64,000 nt of DNA. Origin: Niallia nealsonii. Its GTDB lineage: Bacteria; Bacillota; Bacilli; Bacillales; Cytobacillaceae. The stretch covers positions 52,710-116,709 of the forward strand of contig NZ_PISE01000017.1 in the NCBI RefSeq assembly GCF_002835805.1. Reading direction: 5' to 3'. Shown here piece by piece: positions 41,888 to 51,346 of this stretch (the first letter of the stretch is position 1; every line of letters starts with the position of its first letter). A program made the position numbers and the translations under genes. The notes beneath the pieces are model-generated. The model was not told the DNA's origin. It ran no database searches and saw only the letters and a program-made list of their open reading frames with translations.

Positions 41888-43810
41888 ATGAATAAGCAAA
41901 CAATCGAAGTACTGGGATATGAAACGATTTTAGGAGATATTGCAAATTTTGCGAAAACAAATCTTGGAAAAAAGACAATTAAAGCAATGCGCCCTATGCA
42001 GGAGAAGAAACGCATTGAGCAGTCCCTTAAAGAAATTGCGGAAGGAATCAAGATACTAAAAAAATCCAGCAGTGTGCCAATCCATACATTGGATGAAATG
42101 CTTTTATACGTAAAACAAGGCAAAAAAGGGATTTATATTCGCGCAGATCAATTTATGTTTGTTATTTCCTTTTTGGAACATTGTACAAAGTTAAAGCAAT
42201 TTATGAAAGATAAACAATATGCGGCACCAACTGTTTCCATGTATGCAGAATCTATTCCTGATGTTCGCATGCTAGTAGAAGAAATATCGAGATGTATTCG
42301 CCACGGCAGAGTAGATGATTATGCATCAAGTGATTTGGCTTATCTTAGAAGACAACTTTCTATTTTAACGAATAAGCAAAAAGACAAAGCAAACCAGCTT
42401 GTGAAATCCAAATGCTACTCCTCGTTTTTGCAGGATACACTTGTTTCAGAACGAAATGGGCATTTAACATTATCGGTAAAAAAAGAGTATCGTTCTAAAA
42501 TACAAGGAACCATTTTAGATACATCTGCTTCTGGTGCGACAGTGTTTTTGGAACCGACAGAACTTTCTGCAATCCAAGAAGAAATTGATAGGATGAAAAT
42601 GGCAGAAGAAAGTGAAACAGAACGTATTCTTTACGAATTAACAGAAAAATTTTTAGAACATGAATATACCATTAATATTGCCATTGAGGTGATGCATCAT
42701 TATGATGTGCTTTTTGCAAAAGCAGAATACAGCCGCAAAATCGATGCAGCCATTCCTGTTATAACAGAGGATTTTACGATGGATTTGACAGAAGCACGCC
42801 ATCCAATGCTAGGAAGCAAAGCTGTGCCATTATCGATTGATTTTGGAGAGGAATACCGAGTACTAGTGATTACAGGACCTAATACTGGCGGAAAAACGGT
42901 GACATTAAAAACGATCGGACTTCTTTCCCTGATGGCGCAGAGCGGTTTGCCAATACCAGCAAAAGCAGGCAGCAAAATTGCCATCTTTAAGCATATTTTC
43001 GTCGATATTGGTGACGGTCAAAGCATCGAGCAAAATTTAAGCACTTTTAGTTCCAGGATTGTCAATATTATTGATATTTTGCGAGAAGCTAATGATTGTT
43101 CCCTTGTGCTGCTTGATGAAATTGGTTCAGGAACAGATCCAGGAGAGGGAATGGCCCTTGCGATTGTTATTTTAGAACAGCTTTATAAAAAAGGAGCAAC
43201 CCTGTTTGCGACAACTCATTATAGTGAAATGAAGGAATTTGCTGACCAAACTGACGGTTTTTTAAATGGTACGATGGAATTTGATTTAAAGACACTCAAG
43301 CCGACTTATAAGCTTTTGCTTGGGCAAAGCGGACAAAGCCAAGCTTTTGCGATTGCCAGTAAACTAGGATTACATCCTTCTTTGATTGAAAAGGCCCATA
43401 TGTTGACATACAAAACACATCAAAGCTATTCAATGGGGCAAAATTTACGTCATCCAGCATTTGAAAAACAGGTTGCTGTAAATAAATATGCACATTTATT
43501 TAAGCAAAAAAAACAAAAATTTGCACATGTGCAAATTTTTGAACAAGGAGATAATGTCATTTTAACGGAAACAAATGAAACAGGTATCATCTACAAAGGT
43601 CCCGATGCACAAGGGGAGTATATCGTACAAATTCGCGATGAAAAAAGAGGGGTGAATCATAAACGTTTAAAGCTTTATATTAAAGCAAGTGAGCTTTATC
43701 CAGCTGATTATGATTTTGATATTATCTTTCAATCAAAAGAATATCGCAAAATCAGCAATCAGCAAAAGCGAAAATATGTGGAAGAATCTTGGGTGGAAAG
43801 AGAAGAGTAA
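41888..43810 (+). CDS. MutS2-like ATPase lacking Smr domain
   Basis: A 640-residue MutS-family protein. The Walker A GPNTGGKTVTLKT is at about 331-343, the Walker B region LVLLDEIGSGTDPGEG near 408, and FATTHYSEMKEFA is the ABC-type switch. The N-terminal coiled-coil clamp is of MutS2 type (LDTSASGATVFLEPTELSAIQEEIDRM). True MutS2 is about 785 residues and ends in a Smr nuclease; here the C terminus stops after a short beta domain (QIRDEKRGVNHKRLKLYI). It is therefore a short MutS2 paralogue, possibly a ribosome- or recombination-related ATPase without endonuclease. GGAGGG precedes ATG 41888. Confidence 0.87.
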   Translation: MNKQTIEVLGYETILGDIANFAKTNLGKKTIKAMRPMQEKKRIEQSLKEIAEGIKILKKSSSVPIHTLDEMLLYVKQGKKGIYIRADQFMFVISFLEHCTKLKQFMKDKQYAAPTVSMYAESIPDVRMLVEEISRCIRHGRVDDYASSDLAYLRRQLSILTNKQKDKANQLVKSKCYSSFLQDTLVSERNGHLTLSVKKEYRSKIQGTILDTSASGATVFLEPTELSAIQEEIDRMKMAEESETERILYELTEKFLEHEYTINIAIEVMHHYDVLFAKAEYSRKIDAAIPVITEDFTMDLTEARHPMLGSKAVPLSIDFGEEYRVLVITGPNTGGKTVTLKTIGLLSLMAQSGLPIPAKAGSKIAIFKHIFVDIGDGQSIEQNLSTFSSRIVNIIDILREANDCSLVLLDEIGSGTDPGEGMALAIVILEQLYKKGATLFATTHYSEMKEFADQTDGFLNGTMEFDLKTLKPTYKLLLGQSGQSQAFAIASKLGLHPSLIEKAHMLTYKTHQSYSMGQNLRHPAFEKQVAVNKYAHLFKQKKQKFAHVQIFEQGDNVILTETNETGIIYKGPDAQGEYIVQIRDEKRGVNHKRLKLYIKASELYPADYDFDIIFQSKEYRKISNQQKRKYVEESWVEREE

Positions 43811-43974
43811 GCAAAAAGAAGTTTTGGTGCGAACAGCACTAAGGCTTTTTTGTATAGAAGTTGTGAAATTTTGTTTAAAAAAAGGAGTGTTTGGTAAAAA
43901 TAGGTGCGATATTATTTGGAATTTTTGATGAAGAATCTTCATTTTACTATACTCATGTATTCGAGGCGAAGTGA

Positions 43975-44475
43975 ATGGCAGAAATTATTGGCGTAACAAT
44001 ATGGATTGCTGCAGCAATAAAGTGGGGCGATTGGCGAAATTGGCAGAAATATTATCCAACCATTTTATATTTTATTTTTTGTGATGTAATGTACTACTAT
44101 TTGACAGCCTCTAAGCCACTATGGATGCTTCGTCCTACCTGGCCATTACAGCATAGTCTTATTAGTTTGATTGGAGAATTTATTGTATTTGCCTCTACGG
44201 TATTAATCTTTTTAGGGAGATATCCATTCCGTCCATTTATCTCGATTTCTTGGACATTTATTTGGGTAATCATTTATACCATAAATGAATGGGTATTATT
44301 AAAGACAGGAACTTTTACTCATCACAATAGCTGGACACTTGTAGACTCTTTTTTCTTTAACATTCTTATGTTTGTTTTTCTCCGCTTGCATGAAAAAAAA
44401 CCACTGATGACACTGTTATTATCTATCCCAATTGGATTTCTAGTAATGTACATATATTTCATTCCCATTAGATAG
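43975..44475 (+). CDS. CBO0543-type membrane protein
   Basis: A 166-residue protein with four or five hydrophobic segments. The sequence WRNWQKYYPTILYFIFCDVMYYYLT and NEWVLLKTGTFTHHNSWTLVDS fits the CBO0543 family found in many sporeformers. ATG 43975 follows GAGGCGAAGTG. Two further members of this type lie at 46542 and 63113. The function of the family is unknown. Confidence 0.75.
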   Translation: MAEIIGVTIWIAAAIKWGDWRNWQKYYPTILYFIFCDVMYYYLTASKPLWMLRPTWPLQHSLISLIGEFIVFASTVLIFLGRYPFRPFISISWTFIWVIIYTINEWVLLKTGTFTHHNSWTLVDSFFFNILMFVFLRLHEKKPLMTLLLSIPIGFLVMYIYFIPIR

Positions 44476-45163
44476 TTATTGTAACTTCAAGATAAACCAT
44501 GGCGATAAAAGCTATTGGTTTATCTTCTGTCCATTTATAAAAAAACTTGCTAAAGCAATAAAATAATTAGTAGTATTGGCTCCTCCTTCGCCAAATACCA
44601 TGATAGCCACGCATGCTATCCCCACTAGAATTAGAATAATATAGCAATATTAAAATAGAACAAGTAAATTATTGAGTAATTGTTAATGTTTGGTAAACTA
44701 TTGCTAAGTATAGGAATAGAAGAGGGGAGGACCATAAAAAATTTAATTTTTTTCTGCAGAAAAAAGGACAGCCAATTTCAGGAAGTCCATCTAGCTTTTA
44801 TCTATGCTATGTAGATGCTTTAATCAATATCGTGTAATAACGCTTGCTAAATTCTTGTATCTTATCTTGTTTTATAGGAGATATTTTAATAATAGGCTGT
44901 TTTCTCAAAGTTTGTTGTTTTTAACAGACAAATTGAGAGAAGAAGGACGTATCAGCCTGAATACACGTAGATCCTGTGGTAATGAGAGAAAGGCGAGACC
45001 TGAGCAGAAACGTATGCGAGACTGCTGTATATAAATTGATTTATTTTAATGGTTGTTTTGCCCTGAGAAATGGTTTTTATCTTGAATAGGCGAGAAGATC
45101 TTCAAGGAATGAGGAGGGGATAATAAGTAAGGTGGGAGTTAAAAGTCCATTAATGCGTGATAA
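44476..45163. other. Long spacer without supported gene
   Basis: A minus-strand frame (about 44517-44640) reads VGIACVAIMVFGEGGANTTN then YFIALASFFINGQK but has no usable start. GGAGG stretches occur at 44724 and 45112 without a following frame. I can identify nothing further. Confidence 0.35.
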
Positions 45164-45205
45164 AAAAGATGCCTTTGCCTCTTTTTTTTAAAGAAGCAAA
45201 GGTTA
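45164..45205 (-). terminator. Terminator after manganese catalase gene
   Basis: On the minus strand CCTTTGCTTC pairs with GAGGCAAAGG around an A-rich loop, then TTTTTTA. Confidence 0.75.
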
Positions 45206-45210
45206 TTTCA

Positions 45211-46065
45211 TTATGAATTTAAATCATACAAACCTGGGGCATGTTCATTAGGCATCTCTGGCATTTCAGGTACTGGATAACCTTTTGGAGGATCTACTAC
45301 TTGTAATGGCTCTTTGTTCCTGCTTGGTGAAGGGCCTTGGAAAACCTCGCCGATTCTTGTTTCATCTAAGCGGAAATTGAATTGTGCATTGTGAAAGCCC
45401 ATGTCCACATATTTTTTGCATTCTGGATACTTATTAAGGTCATAATTTGGGACTGGAAATAATTTCCCCCAATCTACACCTAATGTTTCTAGTGCTTTTG
45501 CAAAGGCGTTTTGATGGGCATTGTCACGAACAATTAAAAAGGCTAACGTTTCTCGGAATGTTTTGTTGGAGCTCATTTCATAAAGACGGCTTTTTTGCAG
45601 CACACCTGTTGATTCTAACATCACATTGTTTAATAAATCAGCCACTAAATTTCCATGACTGTATACATAAGAGCCAGACCATGGGTTTCCAGCCGCATCA
45701 ACTGGAAGAGAGGCTTGTGCTCCCATAATATAATGATGGGGGTTTACATTTTCAAGGGCAATATCAAGTGGTGCCCCGTCTTCTCCGTTGTTTCCAACAC
45801 CTTCATCTCCAGAGCCATTTAATAGTTGATTGATGGTAGTCTGCACTAACTCCACATGGCTTAATTCTTCTATCATTACTCCCCTGATCAAATCCCTGTA
45901 TTGTTTTGCTTTTCCTCTGAAATTGGCGCTTTGAAAGGAAAACTGCATAAGTGTCCGCATTTCTCCAAATCTTCCGCCAAGCGCTTCCTGCAATACTTTT
46001 GCAGCAGCTGGGTCTGGTTTATCTGGCACAATCATGTTAATCAAATCTTCTTTATAAAAATACAA
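45211..46065 (-). CDS. Manganese catalase
   Basis: A 284-residue di-manganese catalase. Ligand motifs are GGRFGEMRTLMQFSFQS (Glu of helix 1), RGVMIEELSHVELVQTTI (EE..H of helix 2), NNVMLESTGVLQKSRLYEM and LIVRDNAHQNAFAKALE (Glu/His set), in the usual order. The proline-rich C terminus (GYPVPEMPEMPNEHAPG) is typical of Bacillus members, some of which are spore coat proteins (CotJC-like). It breaks down hydrogen peroxide. TTG 46065 follows GGGGGAA by 7 nt. It is monocistronic with its own terminator. Confidence 0.9.
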   Translation of the reverse strand: MYFYKEDLINMIVPDKPDPAAAKVLQEALGGRFGEMRTLMQFSFQSANFRGKAKQYRDLIRGVMIEELSHVELVQTTINQLLNGSGDEGVGNNGEDGAPLDIALENVNPHHYIMGAQASLPVDAAGNPWSGSYVYSHGNLVADLLNNVMLESTGVLQKSRLYEMSSNKTFRETLAFLIVRDNAHQNAFAKALETLGVDWGKLFPVPNYDLNKYPECKKYVDMGFHNAQFNFRLDETRIGEVFQGPSPSRNKEPLQVVDPPKGYPVPEMPEMPNEHAPGLYDLNS

Positions 46066-46257
46066 AGAAATTCCCCCAATTAGTTGTTAGTTTGAAACAA
46101 TATTAGTATGCATCTAATAGTCAGCAGTTATTCTGTCAAAAAGGAGGAGAAAAAAGGAAATGAGAAATTATGTAGACACGAAAGGGATTTTAGCGATATG
46201 TTATTTTTAAGTCAGCAGGGAGCCAGACATATCAGCAACATTCAATAGAAAAAGCAA

Positions 46258-46303
46258 AAAAGTCCTAAAGTGGTATTTTTGCTTTTTCTTTAGGACTTTT
46301 TTT
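46258..46303. terminator. Bidirectional terminator after YjcZ-type gene
   Basis: AAAAAAGTCCTAAAG pairs with CTTTAGGACTTTTTTT around a 16-nt loop, with A and T runs on both sides. Confidence 0.88.
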
Positions 46304-46311
46304 GTTATGAA

Positions 46312-46419
46312 TTAGTAGCCTCCCCAATAAGAAGCCCCGATGATGATAAGCAGTATAAATAATACTACTACTAATGCAAAGCTGTTGTTATAGCTGCCGC
46401 CATTATTAGAATTTGACAT
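46312..46419 (-). CDS. YjcZ family sporulation peptide
   Basis: A 35-residue peptide, [20 protein letters not shown] followed by [16 protein letters not shown] Gly/Asn head and the [16 protein letters not shown] helix define the YjcZ/YtrI-type sporulation peptides of Bacillus. GGGAGGTG lies 6 nt before ATG 46419. They are expressed in the sporangium and associate with membranes; the exact role is unclear. A second, altered member is at 20338. Confidence 0.88.
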   Translation of the reverse strand: MSNSNNGGSYNNSFALVVVLFILLIIIGASYWGGY

Positions 46420-46541
46420 AACCACACCTCCCTCTAACAAGTTCTATACATTATATGTTGTAATAGAAATTGCGAAAGGGACAAGGATACATATTTCAAA
46501 TAAAATAGAAAAAAGGATTAAATAATGAAAGCAACTATATT

Positions 46542-47015
46542 TCAGTTTCTGCGATAAAACCATTTATTATAGAGATGGGATGTATAATAAGTCAGCCAAA
46601 TCGTAATAAAAGTCCAATGCCAGTGCCATTTATTATATTTAATTAAAGAAGTATATTTTTCCAAAACAGCTTCTGTAATAGTGATTCCAGCGCTATGGAG
46701 GAAGAAATACAAAAATTTAAAACCTAAATTTTTGTGATAGGGATAATGGGTATTAAAAAGTGCACAGAGTGATGGATATACAAAATATTCAAATGTAAAA
46801 CTAGATTTATTCGATTTAGAAAAAAAGGTTCTTGTAGGGTATGTAATCAAATTCCGTTCGACTACTATTAATCCAAAAATCCAAGTTAGCAATTGTTTAA
46901 ATAAAAAGGATACTTGTGCCTCTCGGATTTTATTTTTAGGGATAAACACTATTAATAAAAAGCTGGTTACAATCCATACAGCTATTTCAATTCGTTTATC
47001 TCGGTTTTTATTCAC
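46542..47015 (-). CDS. CBO0543-type membrane protein
   Basis: A 157-residue membrane protein with three or four hydrophobic segments. ERNLITYPTRTFFSKSNKSSFTFEYFVYPSLCALFNTHYP and KYNKWHWHWTFITIWLTYYTS are CBO0543-type motifs (aromatic WHWHW block). ATG 47015 follows GGAGTGG. Its hydrophobic pattern resembles the proteins at 43975 and 63113, though sequence identity between them is low. Function unknown. Confidence 0.72.
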   Translation of the reverse strand: MNKNRDKRIEIAVWIVTSFLLIVFIPKNKIREAQVSFLFKQLLTWIFGLIVVERNLITYPTRTFFSKSNKSSFTFEYFVYPSLCALFNTHYPYHKNLGFKFLYFFLHSAGITITEAVLEKYTSLIKYNKWHWHWTFITIWLTYYTSHLYNKWFYRRN

Positions 47016-47249
47016 AACGAAACCACTCCTATAACGTAGGTTTTAATCAAAGGAACGATAATATCCTTCTGATTAAAACCGAACCCGGTATATCTAAATG
47101 AATGAGAAAAGGAAATTTCTTTATATGCATCCATAAAGTAAGCATAAAAATAAAAGATAATGGAAAAAGAAATTTATTAATATTTTGTCCTCTTTCTATT
47201 TAGAATGGTATCTTTTTATTATTTTATGTAGTTGTTTGCAGTATGGAAA

Positions 47250-47279
47250 AAAACCTAGCAAAGATTCGCTAGGTTTTAA
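47250..47279. terminator. Bidirectional hairpin terminator
   Basis: AAAACCTAGC pairs with GCTAGGTTTT around AAAGATTC. It overlaps the stop of the 47276 gene. Confidence 0.8.
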
Positions 47280-47443
47280 ATAAGATTATTGCAAACCTTA
47301 CCAGTATGTGCAGATGTTAATTCTGAGCAATGAACAAGCTTTACTTTACATGAGTTCGTTAAATCTCTTATTTCACAGTAACCTGTTTCATAACGAAAAA
47401 GGATGGTATATATTTGTCCTTTATATAGTACTTTTTTGCTCAT
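47276..47443 (-). CDS. Small soluble protein (55 residues)
   Basis: MSKKVLYKGQIYTILFRYET then GYCEIRDLTNSCKVKLVHCS and a short tail. It has a compact all-beta pattern with three cysteines. GGGGG lies 5 nt before ATG 47443; the longer in-frame start lacks a site. A broken paralogue is at 21118-21250 in the prophage-decay zone, so the family may move with phages. Function unknown. Confidence 0.65.
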   Translation of the reverse strand: MSKKVLYKGQIYTILFRYETGYCEIRDLTNSCKVKLVHCSELTSAHTGKVCNNLI

Positions 47444-47564
47444 AAATGCCCCCTCTAAAAGAATATAGTTTGCTGTTATTTTATGTAAGTATGTTTCTAT
47501 ACCCCTAATCAAAGATAGATAAACTTATATTCTAAAAAAGTTTATATAAATTGCCTTGGAAGTA

Positions 47565-47597
47565 AAAAAACCGTCTCTAAATTAGACGGTTTTTGAC
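47565..47597. terminator. Terminator after MFS gene
   Basis: AAAAAACCGTCTAATTTAGA-type stem: AACCGTCT pairs with AGACGGTT around CTAAATT, with A and T runs outside. Confidence 0.82.
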
Positions 47598-47612
47598 AGT
47601 ATAATCACATAA

Positions 47613-49109
47613 TCAAGATTCGTTTTTTGGTGTGTGGCCAAAACTGCCTGCTTTGTCATTGGACATGTATAATATACACAAAAATGAAATGGCAAGTGGT
47701 ATAAAGGTCCATAAAAAGGTAGCGGTAATTGAGTTGGATAAAATCTCCGTAATCGATTTCAGCACATCAGCAGGAATTTGTTCACGAGCTTCTGGTGAAA
47801 GAATAGAACCGCTGTCGATGCTGTTTCCATTTTGAATCATTGCAGGAAGTCCATCTGTAAAGCTGTTTCGCTGAATAATTCCAAAAACAGTTATTCCTAA
47901 AGTCATGCCAAGGGAACGCAAGAAGTTGCTTGTTGAGCTGGCAATTCCTCGTTCTTGTGGAAGTGCGTTTTGCAGAGACGCCATTCCGAGAACAGAAAAA
48001 GATGGTCCTACACCGAGCCCAATAATCATCATATAAATTGTTAAAATCCATCTTGGCGTGGAAGGATCTAATGTCGATAATAAAAAGGTTCCTATACCCA
48101 TGATGATGCCAGATATAGTCATAATTCGTTTGTAAGAGATTTTATTTGCCAATCCTCCGCCGATTGCAGCCCCAACACTTGATGTAACCATCATCGGCAA
48201 TAATAATAATCCAGAGTTTGTGGCCGTTCCACCAGTTACCCCTTGGATATATAAAGGAATATAAATCGTTGAAACCATAAAAATAGCTCCATAAAACATG
48301 CCTGTTAATACACCTGTTGTGTATAGTCGTTCTTTAAATAGTTTAAATGGCAAAATAGGATCTTTTATTTTTGTTTCTACCACTAAAAAAACGATAAAGC
48401 AAACAATTGCTAATGCAAATAAAAAAATAATTTGCCAGGAAGACCATGCGTAAGTATGCCCTCCTAATTCTAAGGCGAACATAAGAGCAACGGTAAAGCT
48501 GACAAGTAAAGTCGCGCCGCCCCAGTCTATAGCTGCTTTTGTATGATAAGAGGATTCTTTGTAAAAAATAATAATTAAAGCTAAAGCTATTAAACCAATT
48601 GGGATATTAATGTAGAAAATCCAGCGCCAATTCAGATGATCGGTAATAAAAGATCCTAATAGTGGTCCTGCAATACTAGACAACCCAAAAACGGCTCCAA
48701 AGATGCCGCTCATCTTTCCTCTAGTTTCCGGTGGCACTACGTCCCAAATAATTGTAAATGCAATTGGCATAAGCGCACTGCCGCCAATGCCTTGAATCGC
48801 ACGGAAAATACAAAGTTGGATCATTGTCTGAGCTGTACCGCATAATATTGAGCCTATTAAAAATAAAATAATTCCAATGATAAAAAAACGTTTGCGTCCA
48901 AAATTGTCGGATAATTTTCCGAAAATAGGCATACCTGCCATTTCTGCAACTAAATAAGCAGAAGTTACCCATACATATTTGTCCATGCCACCTAAATCAC
49001 CTATAATCGAACCCATGCTGGTTGCGACAATAGTGTTATCTAAGGAGGCTACAAATATGCCTAACAATAAGGCTGCCATAACAGGGACAAGTTTTGTTTC
49101 ATTTTTCAT
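47613..49109 (-). CDS. MFS multidrug efflux transporter (DHA2, EmrB/QacA type)
   Basis: A 498-residue transporter with 14 hydrophobic segments. Motif C-like FVASLDNTIVATSMGSIIGDLGG, motif A GKLSDNFGRKRFFIIGIILF and RAIQGIGGSALMPIAF are the DHA2 drug/H+ antiporter signatures. GAGGCG lies 7 nt before ATG 49109; the ATG six codons upstream lies inside the operator-proximal leader with no site. It is divergent from a TetR gene with two palindromes between, so expression is most likely induced by its substrate through TetR. The substrate range is unknown. Confidence 0.9.
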   Translation of the reverse strand: MKNETKLVPVMAALLLGIFVASLDNTIVATSMGSIIGDLGGMDKYVWVTSAYLVAEMAGMPIFGKLSDNFGRKRFFIIGIILFLIGSILCGTAQTMIQLCIFRAIQGIGGSALMPIAFTIIWDVVPPETRGKMSGIFGAVFGLSSIAGPLLGSFITDHLNWRWIFYINIPIGLIALALIIIFYKESSYHTKAAIDWGGATLLVSFTVALMFALELGGHTYAWSSWQIIFLFALAIVCFIVFLVVETKIKDPILPFKLFKERLYTTGVLTGMFYGAIFMVSTIYIPLYIQGVTGGTATNSGLLLLPMMVTSSVGAAIGGGLANKISYKRIMTISGIIMGIGTFLLSTLDPSTPRWILTIYMMIIGLGVGPSFSVLGMASLQNALPQERGIASSTSNFLRSLGMTLGITVFGIIQRNSFTDGLPAMIQNGNSIDSGSILSPEAREQIPADVLKSITEILSNSITATFLWTFIPLAISFLCILYMSNDKAGSFGHTPKNES

Positions 49110-49130
49110 TAAATAAACGCCTCGCATTCC

Positions 49131-49170
49131 TTAACAATGTTAAATAACATGTAGAAGTCTAACATTGTTA
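49131..49170. promoter_or_regulatory. Paired TetR operators between MFS and TetR genes
   Basis: TTAACAATGTTAA (49131-49143) and TAACATTGTTA (49160-49170) are two near-identical perfect palindromes 28 bp apart centre to centre. They sit in the divergent promoter region and overlap the likely promoters of both genes. Confidence 0.85.
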
Positions 49171-49232
49171 AATTCATTAGTAAAGCACAAACTGAAAAAT
49201 TGCTTTACAATGAAAGCAATGAGGTGACAAGA

Positions 49233-49880
49233 GTGGCTAAAAAGAATATAAACAAGGAATCTATTATAGAAGCAGCTTTAGAAATTTTGCATGAAAACGG
49301 AATGGCTGCTTTAACCATGAGAAACATCGCAGCAAAACTAAAAGTGCAAGCACCAGCTTTATATTGGTACATAAAAAATAAACAAGAGTTGCTGCAATTA
49401 ATTGGAGAATATATTTCCAGCCAAATCACATTTCCAAAGCAGTCGAATGACTGGCAGGAGGAAACGACGGAGCTCGCACTTAAAATTAGGAAAGTCCTGC
49501 TTTCTATTCCAAATGGAGCAGAAATTATGATGGATACATTGCCAATTACAAAAAAACGACTACATTTAATCAATAGAACATTTGAAATATTCTATCGTGC
49601 ACAATTTCCGGAACATAAAATTTTTCAATATGTACTAGCGATAAATAATTATATAACAACATTTGTTTTAGATGAGCAAAGACAACTGCAAATGGTAAAA
49701 ACGATAGGTGTAGAAGAAATTCACAAACAATTTTTTGAATCTATCAGTCAAATACCAGAAGAAGAAATACCCTATGTGTATCGCCATATGCTAAAGCAAA
49801 AGGGAGTAATTAATAATGAAGATAATTTTCTCTCAGGACTAAATATTATTTTAATGGGGATAAATGGGGAGCTAAATTGA
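49233..49880 (+). CDS. TetR-family repressor of MFS pump
   Basis: A 215-residue TetR regulator. The N-terminal HTH is IIEAALEILHENGMAALTMRNIAAKLKVQAPALYWYIKNKQELL, in the TetR(class)/TetR_C_1 style with VQAPALYWY as recognition helix. GAGGTG lies 6 nt before GTG 49233. The divergent DHA2 pump and the paired palindromes make autoregulation and pump control the obvious role (inference). The inducer is unknown. Confidence 0.88.
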   Translation: MAKKNINKESIIEAALEILHENGMAALTMRNIAAKLKVQAPALYWYIKNKQELLQLIGEYISSQITFPKQSNDWQEETTELALKIRKVLLSIPNGAEIMMDTLPITKKRLHLINRTFEIFYRAQFPEHKIFQYVLAINNYITTFVLDEQRQLQMVKTIGVEEIHKQFFESISQIPEEEIPYVYRHMLKQKGVINNEDNFLSGLNIILMGINGELN

Positions 49881-49940
49881 AAAAAATCTTCGAAGGAAAT
49901 AAAGGGATTTATCAATAAATTGAGAACTATATAATAAAGT

Positions 49941-49977
49941 AAAAAACATTAGCAAAGAATAATTGCTAATGTTTTTT
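49941..49977. terminator. Bidirectional terminator between TetR and FabF genes
   Basis: AAAAAACATTAGCAA pairs with TTGCTAATGTTTTTT around AGAATAA; it works for both converging genes. Confidence 0.9.
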
Positions 49978-49986
49978 ACTTTATTA

Positions 49987-51231
49987 TTAGATTAGTGGAT
50001 ATTTTTTTATAATAATGGAAGAATTATGGCCGCCGAAACCGAAAGAATTAGAGATTCCAATTTTTAAATGATTAGCGGGACGAGCTTTGTTAGCAACATA
50101 ATCCAAATCACAATCTGCATCAGGTGTCTGAAAATTTATGGTTGGTGGGATGATTCCTGTTATTAAACTTTTAACGAGCGCTATTGCTTCGACCCCGCCG
50201 GATGCACCAAGCATATGTCCTAGCATAGACTTATTTGCCGTAACGGGAATTTGGTAAGCTCTTTCTCCAAATAATTTTTTGATCGCAAGTGTTTCCGAAC
50301 GGTCGCCTACAGGTGTACTTGTTGCATGTGCGCTTATTACATCAATATCTGAAATGGTAATGTTTGCAGATTTGATCGCTTGATTCATAGCGGCGTATGC
50401 ACCTAGGCCATCTGGGTGAGAAGCTACCATATGATAAGCATCCGAACTGGCTCCATATCCGATTATTTCCCCATATATTGGGGCATTTCGAGATTTGGCA
50501 TGTTCTAATGATTCTAATACAAGGATGCCAGCTCCTTCACTCATAACAAATCCATCTCTTTGTCTGTCAAAAGGACGACTTGCCAAATGTGGTGCAGTGT
50601 TATTTGTTGATAAAGCTTTTGCATTGCTAAAGCTAGCTAAAGACAAGGGAGTAATGGCCGCTTCAGCTCCACCGCTAAAAATAATATCTGCATTACCGTT
50701 TCGGATGGAATTAAAGGCTTCTCCGATTGCAGTATTTCCAATGGAACAAGCTGTAACAGGTGACAGAGATGGCCCTTCTGCTTTTAAACGAATGCTAATT
50801 TGGGCGGCGGCAGCATTGGAAATCATCATCGGCACTAAATTAGGACTTACCCTGCTTGGACCTCTTTCGTTTAGCGTTTGTACATTGTCAATTAATGTTT
50901 GCAAGCCGCCAATACCAGACCCGACATAGACGCCTATTCTTTCCGGATTAATATTTTGTAAATCTAATTGAGAATCAGCTAGTGCTTGTTCAGCTGCAGC
51001 TAAAGAAAATTGTGTAAATCGATCTAATTTTTTAGCCTCTTTTTTTCCAAAAACTTCAGCTGCATCAAAATTTTCTACGAGGCCTGCTATTTGTGTTTTT
51101 TGGTTAGTACAATCAAAGTGTTCAATTTTTTTTATGCCTGAACTTCCGGATTGCAAAGCTTCCCATAAAGTTTGGACATTATTTCCTAAAGGAGAAATAA
51201 CACCCATTCCTGTAATGACAACTCTTTTCAT
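49987..51231 (-). CDS. Beta-ketoacyl-ACP synthase II (FabF-like paralogue)
   Basis: A 414-residue thiolase-fold KAS II. The catalytic Cys is in PVTACSIGNTAIGEAF (about 163), the His in VISAHATSTPVGDRSE (about 303), and the Lys-His in NKSMLGHMLGASGG (about 335-340). The family usually has TACATG and NAHGTST at these places, so the loops are slightly atypical. GGAGG precedes ATG 51231. A single fabF gene outside a fab cluster, divergent from an MmyB-type regulator, suggests a specialised or stress-regulated elongation step. Confidence 0.88.
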   Translation of the reverse strand: MKRVVITGMGVISPLGNNVQTLWEALQSGSSGIKKIEHFDCTNQKTQIAGLVENFDAAEVFGKKEAKKLDRFTQFSLAAAEQALADSQLDLQNINPERIGVYVGSGIGGLQTLIDNVQTLNERGPSRVSPNLVPMMISNAAAAQISIRLKAEGPSLSPVTACSIGNTAIGEAFNSIRNGNADIIFSGGAEAAITPLSLASFSNAKALSTNNTAPHLASRPFDRQRDGFVMSEGAGILVLESLEHAKSRNAPIYGEIIGYGASSDAYHMVASHPDGLGAYAAMNQAIKSANITISDIDVISAHATSTPVGDRSETLAIKKLFGERAYQIPVTANKSMLGHMLGASGGVEAIALVKSLITGIIPPTINFQTPDADCDLDYVANKARPANHLKIGISNSFGFGGHNSSIIIKKYPLI

Positions 51232-51283
51232 TTTGTTTCCTCCTTTTGTTTGGTATTTTCATTTTTAACTATTTTTTATCCTA

Positions 51284-51312
51284 TTACAAGTTGTAGTTTA
51301 TCCTAGTATAAT
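51284..51312 (+). promoter_or_regulatory. SigA-type promoter with palindrome over -35
   Basis: TTACAA (51284-51289), a 17-nt spacer and TATAAT (51307-51312) precede the regulator gene. The perfect dyad TACAAGTTGTA (51285-51295) covers the -35 box, and TTTATCCTA flanks it on both sides. It is a likely site of autoregulation and fabF control. Confidence 0.68.
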
Positions 51313-51346
51313 GAGTAATAGATTAGGGACAAGAGGAGATTATGAT

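Noticed and set aside
44804..45034. Plus-strand frame of 76 codons in the 44.5-45.2 kb spacer
   Set aside because: No ribosome site, odd Arg/Cys-rich composition and no recognisable domain; treated as chance.
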